Assembly: GCA_017413025.1 (NCBI GenBank)
Contig: JAFPVE010000033.1
Span: 1-42,861, forward strand
Direction: 5' to 3'
Source: Acetobacter sp.
GTDB taxonomy: Bacteria; Pseudomonadota; Alphaproteobacteria; Acetobacterales; Acetobacteraceae
Length of the DNA stretch: 42,861 nt
A model generated the notes under the pieces. It was given only the letters and a program-made list of their open reading frames with translations, made no database searches and was not told where the DNA came from. Positions 37,225-42,861 of the stretch are shown piece after piece (the first letter of the stretch is position 1; the number at the start of each line of letters is the position of its first letter). The position numbers and the translations under genes were made by a program.

Positions 37225-38421
37225 TTATTGCTTTTGTTGTTGTCTTTGTTGTTTCCATGCACGGAACAAGAGTAGAATGTCGGCACGTTGCAGAAAGAAA
37301 GCGAGTGAAATAAGAGCAAATAAAAAAGTGGGTATCCATATGATAATAGAAGACGTGTGTCCTGTGGCAATGATACTATGCCCCAGTTGGAGGAGATGGT
37401 CAGAAGCAAGCATGATAATAAAAGCAAGGGGAAGAGCAAAAAGATTACGTTGGCGTTTACGTGTCAGGGCGAGGGCTGTTGTGAGTATGGGAATAAAAGG
37501 CATCATGAAACTACGCGCAATTATGAAAAGGAGTTGCGAACGGATATGGGCGCGGGGAACAAAGGGTGTGCCAGTTTGAAAATGTGTGAGGAGTTCGAAA
37601 AAAGTCAATTCGCGTTCGTCTTGACCGCGGTTACGAAAAGGTGTTATACGCGCCGCATGTGTTAAAAAATCCGTAAAATGGTTAAACGTTGTTAATGAGG
37701 GTGTGCCATTTTTTGGAATAGAAAGAATGATACCGTTTTCTAAATCAAGTTTAATGGTATCATGGTCGGCTGTTATGCGAATGTGTCCACGTTGGGCGGT
37801 AATCGTTTCATTGTGATGGTTATGGGTGTTGTGGATGAAAACATGGTAGAGTTCAGATCCGTTTTCTGTCACTTTATCAGCTAAAATACTTTGTCCTGAT
37901 GGCGTACTAATAAACATATGTGATTGTAATTTAGGCGCCCAGCTTGTGTGCTGTGCAAAATAAAGCAATGCACGGAAATCATAACGGGCATAAGGTTGTA
38001 TAAAGCCAGAAAGCAAGAATGTCGCTAAAGCTAATGCAAGACCTAAGCCAATATAAGGGCGGGTAATACGTAAAAGTGAAAGACCACTACTATAAATGGT
38101 ATCAATTTCTTCATTAAGACTCATACGATTGATAACAACAAAAACAGCGATACATACAGAAGCGGGCAATGCTAATCCAAGGTAATGCGGAAGAAGGCTT
38201 GCGAGTAAACTAAGAAAAGTTGTGAGATGATTGCCACCCGCGACGAGCATATTAAAAAGGCGGAGAAGACGTTCAAGAAGAAGGGCAACGATAACAACAG
38301 AAAGAGAAACAAAAAAAGGAAAAACAAGTTGTGCTAATAAATAGCGATCAAGTGTTGTAAGCTTTGTAACGTTAATAAGGTATTTTATTAGAGAAGAGCG
38401 AAGAGGAGGTGTTTTAGACAT
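37225..38421 (-). CDS. lptF: LptF-type permease of an Lpt-like lipid exporter
   Basis: The 398-residue product has the YjgP/YjgQ plan: opening LDRYLLAQLVFPFFVSLSVV, helices in the first 130 residues, the coupling loop NRMSLNEEIDTIYSSGLSLL, a periplasmic domain at about 140-290, and three C-terminal helices (PFIPILTTALALTRKR onward). It is the partner of the LptG-type protein 83 bases downstream. It overlaps the metallophosphoesterase gene by 8 bases at its start. As with LptG, the question is whether this is the cell's only LptFG pair for lipopolysaccharide or a second pair for sphingolipid. Confidence 0.82.
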   Translation of the reverse strand: MSKTPPLRSSLIKYLINVTKLTTLDRYLLAQLVFPFFVSLSVVIVALLLERLLRLFNMLVAGGNHLTTFLSLLASLLPHYLGLALPASVCIAVFVVINRMSLNEEIDTIYSSGLSLLRITRPYIGLGLALALATFLLSGFIQPYARYDFRALLYFAQHTSWAPKLQSHMFISTPSGQSILADKVTENGSELYHVFIHNTHNHHNETITAQRGHIRITADHDTIKLDLENGIILSIPKNGTPSLTTFNHFTDFLTHAARITPFRNRGQDERELTFFELLTHFQTGTPFVPRAHIRSQLLFIIARSFMMPFIPILTTALALTRKRQRNLFALPLAFIIMLASDHLLQLGHSIIATGHTSSIIIWIPTFLFALISLAFFLQRADILLLFRAWKQQRQQQKQ

Positions 38422-39352
38422 GATGGGTGTTTACAGAAAAGCTGGTCTGTATAGAGGGACGTGGTCTAATAAAAGTGTGAGGTTGTGCATCATTCTGTAA
38501 ATTATGAGGGGTCGTTAGGGCACGTCTTTGCACCGTAATATGCCAAGAATCAGGAAAACTCTGAATATCAATGCAATTCCAACCCGCAGCTTTTTGAGGA
38601 GAACTAGGAATATGCGAAGCTGATGTTGTACCGATAACAGGAATTTCTGTCCTTGGAATAGTCGTTATGGTTGCACGATGAGAATGCCCATGAAGGATAA
38701 GTTCTGTACCATTTTTATAAAAAATTTCTTGTAAAGCTTCAAGATCGATGAGGGCTTTTCTATGACGAACAAGGTGACGTACGGGAGGATGATGAAGGAT
38801 TACAATACGGCAAAGACCAGCAGAACGTGTCTCTTGAAGACAGGTCTCTAAAAGGGCGAGTTGTTTTTTTTCTATTCGTCCTATAGCGAGAAATGGCAGA
38901 GAGGGTACAGCTGTATTAATCCCGATAAGGGCAATACCTTTGTCGATAAGAGTAGGAAGACGAGTATTTTCTAAGTCTTCTCGTAGCCATGGATTCAAAA
39001 GTGCTTTTTTAGCGTGATGATTTTCATGGATAAGAGTTTCATGATTGCCTAAAACAAGCAAAGTCGGTGGGAGATGCTGTTGTTGTAGCCAATGGCGTGC
39101 TTGGAAAAATTCAGAGAACAAGCCAAAATTTATCATATCTCCTGTGATAGCTGTAAAGTCTGGGCGCGCTTGGTGAATATCCTGTATAATGGCGGCAAGT
39201 GGTTCCCATTGATAAATATAACGTCTGTTGAGTTTCCATGACAACAAACTGAGGACACGCTTAAAACGAATTTCTCGCAAACGAGGAAATTGAGAGAAAG
39301 GAAGATGAAGATCTGAAAAATGAGCAATACGGACAGAAGACACAGAAGACAA
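38414..39352 (-). CDS. Calcineurin-like metallophosphoesterase
   Basis: The 312-residue product carries the full set of metallophosphoesterase motifs: Asp14-x-His16 (SDLH), GDMIN, GNHET, HHPPVRH and GHSHRAT, enough for a two-metal site. It has no signal peptide, so it acts in the cytoplasm or at the inner membrane face, on a phosphomonoester or diester. The frame opens with TTG at 39352 after AAGGAA; an in-frame GTG at 39343 is an alternative. It heads the minus-strand run and overlaps lptF by 8 bases. A role in hydrolysing a phospholipid or nucleotide-lipid intermediate fits the context but is unproven. Confidence 0.83.
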   Translation of the reverse strand: MSSVSSVRIAHFSDLHLPFSQFPRLREIRFKRVLSLLSWKLNRRYIYQWEPLAAIIQDIHQARPDFTAITGDMINFGLFSEFFQARHWLQQQHLPPTLLVLGNHETLIHENHHAKKALLNPWLREDLENTRLPTLIDKGIALIGINTAVPSLPFLAIGRIEKKQLALLETCLQETRSAGLCRIVILHHPPVRHLVRHRKALIDLEALQEIFYKNGTELILHGHSHRATITTIPRTEIPVIGTTSASHIPSSPQKAAGWNCIDIQSFPDSWHITVQRRALTTPHNLQNDAQPHTFIRPRPSIQTSFSVNTHHV

Positions 39353-39531
39353 GGTACACTTTATTCCTTATAGTTGGTTAAAAATATGTTTAAATGCGTA
39401 TATAGAGAGTTGAAGTATAGGAGATTACTCGAATTTCTGGTATATAAGTTTTTGTTATACATTAAGGATGATGACAAGTTCTATGAAGTTTGTTTATTTT
39501 AATTATCAGCTTTTATCATTAAGGTTGTTTT
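39353..39531. promoter_or_regulatory. Divergent promoter region of the lipid locus
   Basis: This 179-base AT-rich gap separates the divergent metallophosphoesterase run and the lipid kinase pair, so promoters for both should lie here. Several TATA-like boxes exist (TATATAG near 39400; TATATAAG near 39442; TATACATTAAG near 39457), but none has a consensus -35 at the right spacing, and I cannot assign them. Confidence 0.35.
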
Positions 39532-40521
39532 GTGTCAGGTCGTTTTGCTGTTGTTTATAACCCGCGTAGTCTTTGCAATCTAAAAGCTGATGCACACTAC
39601 ATGAATATGCTCATGGCTATGCCGGGCAATGTTTTACATGTTTCCTATACGAATACAGAACTGCAACAAGTTATAAATAATTTAGCGCAAAACCCTGTGC
39701 CGTGTCTTGTTATTGATGGCGGCGATGGTACAGTGTGTCGCGTGTTGAGTGTTCTGTATGCATCGGCTTGGTCTCCAGAGAATTGGCCTCTTATCGTTGT
39801 TCTTCCTTCTGGGAATACAAATTTGATTGCGGCTGATGTTGGGTTTAAGACTCGAGGCGTTAAAGCGATTCACCTTTTGCAAGAACGTTTAACAGCATGG
39901 GAGGCAGGAAGGGCAAAAGTGAGTGTGCGTCGCCCCTTGCTTGTTTCGTATCAACAGCATAAAAAGCGTGATCTTTTAGGTTTTTTTGGAGGGCTAGGCG
40001 CCTTTACGCGGAGTGTGGATATTGCCCATAAGCCTGCTGTTTTGAACCATTGCCCACATGATACGGCTATTTTTGTAACGCTTTTAGTCGCTATAAGCCA
40101 AATTATAAGTCCGAAACAGCGCCAGACTTGGCTCGATGGGATTCAGGCACGTATTACCATTGACGGAAGGGTGAGTTTTGAGCAAGAACATTTTTTATTC
40201 TTGTTTACAACTTTGCGTAAATTGCCCCATGGTGTTTGGCCATTTTGGTGTGAAAATAAAGGTGCTGTTAAAGAGTTAAACTATCTCGATGTAGGGGCAA
40301 GACCAGAAAAAGTCCTTAAAGCCTGTTGGAATTTATTGCGGGGTCGTGTGCCTGAATGGTTGCGTTGTTCATCAACTTATAAAAGTGGAAGTGCTGAAAA
40401 GGTTACGATTCATACCAATCAGGCGTTTGTACTTGATGGAGAAGTTATTTCTTTATCTGAAGCTGAAGATATGTGCTTAACAATCGGTACAGGACCTGAA
40501 GTCTCGTTTTTGCGCGTATGA
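39532..40521 (+). CDS. Diacylglycerol/sphingosine-kinase-family lipid kinase
   Basis: The 329-residue product has the catalytic-domain signatures of this family: the opening VVYNPRS, the nucleotide-binding GGDGT at 63-67 and PSGNTN at 92-97, and the C-terminal VLDGE near residue 304 that completes the lipid-kinase fold. The family phosphorylates diacylglycerol, sphingoid bases or ceramide on the cytoplasmic face. Next to serine palmitoyltransferase, a ceramide or sphingoid-base kinase is the best guess; a ceramide kinase in the Caulobacter sphingolipid locus is a known parallel. The start is GTG 39532, 7 bases after AAGG. It overlaps the next gene by 4 bases. Confidence 0.82.
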   Translation: MSGRFAVVYNPRSLCNLKADAHYMNMLMAMPGNVLHVSYTNTELQQVINNLAQNPVPCLVIDGGDGTVCRVLSVLYASAWSPENWPLIVVLPSGNTNLIAADVGFKTRGVKAIHLLQERLTAWEAGRAKVSVRRPLLVSYQQHKKRDLLGFFGGLGAFTRSVDIAHKPAVLNHCPHDTAIFVTLLVAISQIISPKQRQTWLDGIQARITIDGRVSFEQEHFLFLFTTLRKLPHGVWPFWCENKGAVKELNYLDVGARPEKVLKACWNLLRGRVPEWLRCSSTYKSGSAEKVTIHTNQAFVLDGEVISLSEAEDMCLTIGTGPEVSFLRV

Positions 40522-41525
40522 GAGAGGTTTGCTTTTATTCTGATGATTTTGAGGATCGTGCATTGTCTCGCTACGCTTGCACAGAAGTCGCGAATGATAT
40601 TTTTGAAGAATTAACAACACCTGTTTCACCGATTATTGTTTCTTTTGTGCAAAAGGTTTTGGGGAAAGCCCGTCCTTTAGGTGTGATCTTTTACGGATCT
40701 GCTTTACGGGAAGGGATTGAAGCGAATAGCCTGTTAGATTTTTATATTATTGTTCGTCATCAGTGCGATTGGTCTCGTCCATGGGCTTCTGCACTTTCGA
40801 ATGCTCTTCTTCCCCCTAATGTGGAATACCACGAACATCAACAAAACGGGCAGATAATACGCGCTAAAATAGCGATTCTTTCTTTGGCTCAACTTCAATT
40901 ATTAACAGGGCGTCAAACATACAATACCACAGTTTGGGCGCGATTTTCACAACCCTGTCGATTAGTTTGGGTTAAAGATAATAAAGCTTTTCAGCAAATA
41001 GGGGCGTGTATTGTTCGTGCTTGCGTAACTGCGGCATTCTGGGGGGCAGTTCTCGGTCCAAAAAGTGGGTCAGCTTATCGTTTTTGGGAAGTCCTATACC
41101 AACAAACCTATAACGTAGAATTAAGGGTTGAACAACATCATCGATCGCGTCACATTGTTGAGAGAGATAAACATCGTTATGAAAAATTATTACTTCCTTG
41201 CTGGCAGATGATGAGAATAACGTATAAAACGCAACAAAATGGCTTTGTCAGACCAATTTTAACCCCATTTCAGCGGAAAAAGGCGATAAGACATTGGCGT
41301 TTATGTCAGGGGATAGGGCGCCCCTTAAATGTCATGCGGCTTCTTAAAGCAGCTTACACTTTTAAGGGAGGCGCGCGTTATGTCGCGTGGAAAATACAGC
41401 GGCATAGTGATTTTAAAATTGTTGTCACACCTTTTATGGAAAAACATCCTCTTCTTGCTGGGCTACCTCTCCTTTGGAGACTCTGGCGGCGTGGTCTATT
41501 TAAGAGAAATAAAATTAAGAAATAA
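40518..41525 (+). CDS. TAM41-like nucleotidyltransferase, possible CDP-lipid synthase
   Basis: The 335-residue product resembles the mitochondrial CDP-diacylglycerol synthase TAM41: the nucleotidyltransferase loop FYGSALREG (Gly60-Ser61), then Asp74 in LLDFYIIV, and the downstream RAKIAILSLAQLQLLTGRQTYNTTVW with the LxxL-GR pattern of that family (LLTGRQTY). The expected second carboxylate after Asp74 is not present in the strict DxD form, as in TAM41. It has no membrane helices, also like TAM41. Coupled to a lipid kinase by an ATGA overlap, it could turn a phosphorylated ceramide or phosphatidate into a CDP-lipid. The TAM41 link is by eye and needs a profile search. Confidence 0.6.
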   Translation: MREVCFYSDDFEDRALSRYACTEVANDIFEELTTPVSPIIVSFVQKVLGKARPLGVIFYGSALREGIEANSLLDFYIIVRHQCDWSRPWASALSNALLPPNVEYHEHQQNGQIIRAKIAILSLAQLQLLTGRQTYNTTVWARFSQPCRLVWVKDNKAFQQIGACIVRACVTAAFWGAVLGPKSGSAYRFWEVLYQQTYNVELRVEQHHRSRHIVERDKHRYEKLLLPCWQMMRITYKTQQNGFVRPILTPFQRKKAIRHWRLCQGIGRPLNVMRLLKAAYTFKGGARYVAWKIQRHSDFKIVVTPFMEKHPLLAGLPLLWRLWRRGLFKRNKIKK

Positions 41526-42714
41526 CACCAGCTTTTATTGCAGCTTGCCGGAAAACACTAATCGCTTGGTCAATCTGATCAGCGGTATGTGTTGCCATGA
41601 CAGAACAGCGTAAGAGAGGGCGTGAATCGGGTGTTGCAGGCGGGAGGCTGAGGTTGACATAAACGCCAAGGTTAAGCAACTCATTCCACATAAGAATAGC
41701 CTGTTCTTCTGTTTCGAGAGTCACAGCAATAACAGGGCTAACTTGTTGACTTGTATGAAGACCAAGATCAACAAACCCAGATCGTAAGTGAGCCGCATTG
41801 TTCATTAAATACGTACGCAGTTCTGGATGCGCTTGCATTTCATGAAGTGTCGCGGTTGTTGCTGCAATAATTTCTGGCGGCAAAGAAGCCGTAAACATGT
41901 AAGGGCGACAATTAAGCCTGAGTAAATCTAACTCTTGGTGATCTGAAACACAATAGCCTCCAACGGTGCCAAGGCTTTTAGAAAAAGTGCCGACAATAAA
42001 ATCAACTTCGTGTTCAACGCCATCTGCTTCGGCAACGCCACGACCGTGTTCGCCTAATACCCCAAATGAATGGGCTTCATCGACAAGAAGCGCCGAGTCC
42101 GTTTCTTTTTTAACCGCCACAAACTCACGAATAGGGGCAATATTGCCTGTCATCGAGTAAATACCCTCAACAACAATGAGTTTTGCTTGCTCTGGGGCAT
42201 TGAGTCTACGAATACGTTTGTATAAATCATCAGGATCATTATGCCGGAATCGAATGACTTGTGCCGCACTCAGGCGGCTCCCGTCATAAATACTTGCGTG
42301 GCTATCCGCATCAAGAAAGAGATAATCATCTTTACCCGCAAGGGCGGAAATCATACCCAAATTAGCTTGATATCCAGTCGAAAAAACAATCGCCTCACGT
42401 TTGCCAAAAAAATCAGCAATATGGCGTTCGAGTTGTCGATGTAAAGAAAACGTACCATTAGCAATGCGTGATCCTGTTGTTCCAATGCCATAGGTTAAAA
42501 CAGCATTTTGTGCATCTTTAATAGCGTTTTTTGATTGGCTTAATCCAAGATAATTATTTGTGCCGAAGAGGAGCGTTTCTTTTCCTTCAATAATCCCCGT
42601 AGTTGAAGAGAGCATTTTTTCGATCGTGACAGCAAAAGGGTTTCGTCCACCTGAAGTAACGATAGCGTTAAGGGCACGTGCCATATGATTGTATTTAGAG
42701 AACAGGGAGGGCAT
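41515..42714 (-). CDS. spt: Serine palmitoyltransferase (alpha-oxoamine synthase family)
   Basis: This PLP enzyme condenses L-serine with a fatty acyl thioester to 3-ketosphinganine, the first step of sphingolipid synthesis. The 399-residue product has the family landmarks: FGTNNYLGLS, GTTGSRIANGT, His139 (DADSHAS) that stacks on PLP, Asp212 and His215 in VDEAHSFGVLGEHGRG, and the Schiff-base Lys246 in GTFSKSLGTVGG. KBL or BioF are alternatives within the family, but the ACP gene immediately upstream and the lipid neighbours favour SPT. Its 3' end overlaps the convergent TAM41-like gene by 11 bases. No terminator separates them. Confidence 0.88.
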   Translation of the reverse strand: MPSLFSKYNHMARALNAIVTSGGRNPFAVTIEKMLSSTTGIIEGKETLLFGTNNYLGLSQSKNAIKDAQNAVLTYGIGTTGSRIANGTFSLHRQLERHIADFFGKREAIVFSTGYQANLGMISALAGKDDYLFLDADSHASIYDGSRLSAAQVIRFRHNDPDDLYKRIRRLNAPEQAKLIVVEGIYSMTGNIAPIREFVAVKKETDSALLVDEAHSFGVLGEHGRGVAEADGVEHEVDFIVGTFSKSLGTVGGYCVSDHQELDLLRLNCRPYMFTASLPPEIIAATTATLHEMQAHPELRTYLMNNAAHLRSGFVDLGLHTSQQVSPVIAVTLETEEQAILMWNELLNLGVYVNLSLPPATPDSRPLLRCSVMATHTADQIDQAISVFRQAAIKAGVIS

Positions 42715-42727
42715 TGTCTAACTTTCG

Positions 42728-42861
42728 TTATTTGGTTGATTTTTTAAGTTTGAGGGTGCAGAGTGCGAGGTCGTTGATTGTGTGGATATCTGCGAGTTGG
42801 TCGAGCGGTACGGAGACGTCGAGTGTATCTTCGATATCCATGAGGAAATTCATGATAGCGA
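42728..42861 (-). CDS. Acyl carrier protein, C-terminal part (gene continues past the window)
   Basis: On the minus strand the frame is open from the right edge to a TAA at 42728-42730, giving the last 43 residues. The visible part reads AIMNFLMDIEDTLDVSVPLD, then QLADIHTINDLALCTLKLKK, the helix III-IV pattern of acyl carrier proteins (IEDTLDVSVPLDQL). The phosphopantetheine serine lies outside the window. It is 13 bases upstream of spt, as in alphaproteobacterial sphingolipid loci, where a dedicated ACP delivers the acyl group to SPT. The remaining genes of the pathway (ceramide synthase, 3-ketosphinganine reductase) are probably to the right. Confidence 0.8.
   Translation of the reverse strand, partial: AIMNFLMDIEDTLDVSVPLDQLADIHTINDLALCTLKLKKSTK

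Overview
The window reads as a chromosomal segment of an AT-rich alphaproteobacterium, most likely an acetic acid bacterium (Acetobacteraceae) or a close relative. This rests on gene order (tig-clpP-clpX-lon-hup-tRNA-Val-nuo-birA-coaX-rnj-proS-lolC/E-lolD), an editing-domain-less ProS, RNase J instead of RNase E in this block, a split NuoC/NuoD, and a serine palmitoyltransferase locus for bacterial sphingolipids. The species assignment is inference; base composition was judged by eye only.

Layout. 1-1.6 kb: the 3' part of a bifunctional NAD(P)HX repair gene and tRNA-Leu(UAG). 1.7-8.3 kb: protein quality control and nucleoid genes (tig, clpP, clpX, lon, an HU gene with a basic tail), then tRNA-Val(UAC). 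8.6-21.6 kb: the respiratory complex I operon nuoA to nuoL followed directly by nuoN; nuoM is absent. 21.6-28.1 kb: birA, coaX, rnj, proS, lolC/E, lolD, tightly packed on the same strand and probably co-transcribed in part with nuo. 28.1-28.4 kb: an intergenic island with a long inverted repeat that encloses a 25-codon reading frame behind a near-perfect Shine-Dalgarno sequence. 28.4-30.1 kb: an IclR-type regulator and an exported DUF3108 protein. 30.1-33.3 kb, minus strand: glmU-glmS for UDP-GlcNAc synthesis.

33.3-42.9 kb is an envelope-lipid locus. A minus-strand run reads metallophosphoesterase, lptF, lptG, a fatty-acid/sterol-type hydroxylase, a MobA-like nucleotidyltransferase and a GT4 glycosyltransferase. 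Divergently, on the plus strand, come a diacylglycerol/sphingosine-type lipid kinase and a TAM41-like nucleotidyltransferase. At the right edge, on the minus strand, lie a serine palmitoyltransferase and the end of an acyl carrier protein gene. Together they suggest sphingoid-base synthesis (ACP + SPT), hydroxylation, phosphorylation and nucleotide activation of the lipid or head group, sugar addition, and export by an LptFG-type permease pair. The pathway is inferred from neighbourhood.

Strongest points for follow-up: the missing nuoM, with a 13-codon translatable remnant in its place; the Shine-Dalgarno-sequestering hairpin with its small ORF; and the kinase plus two unrelated nucleotidyltransferases plus LptFG set around SPT.
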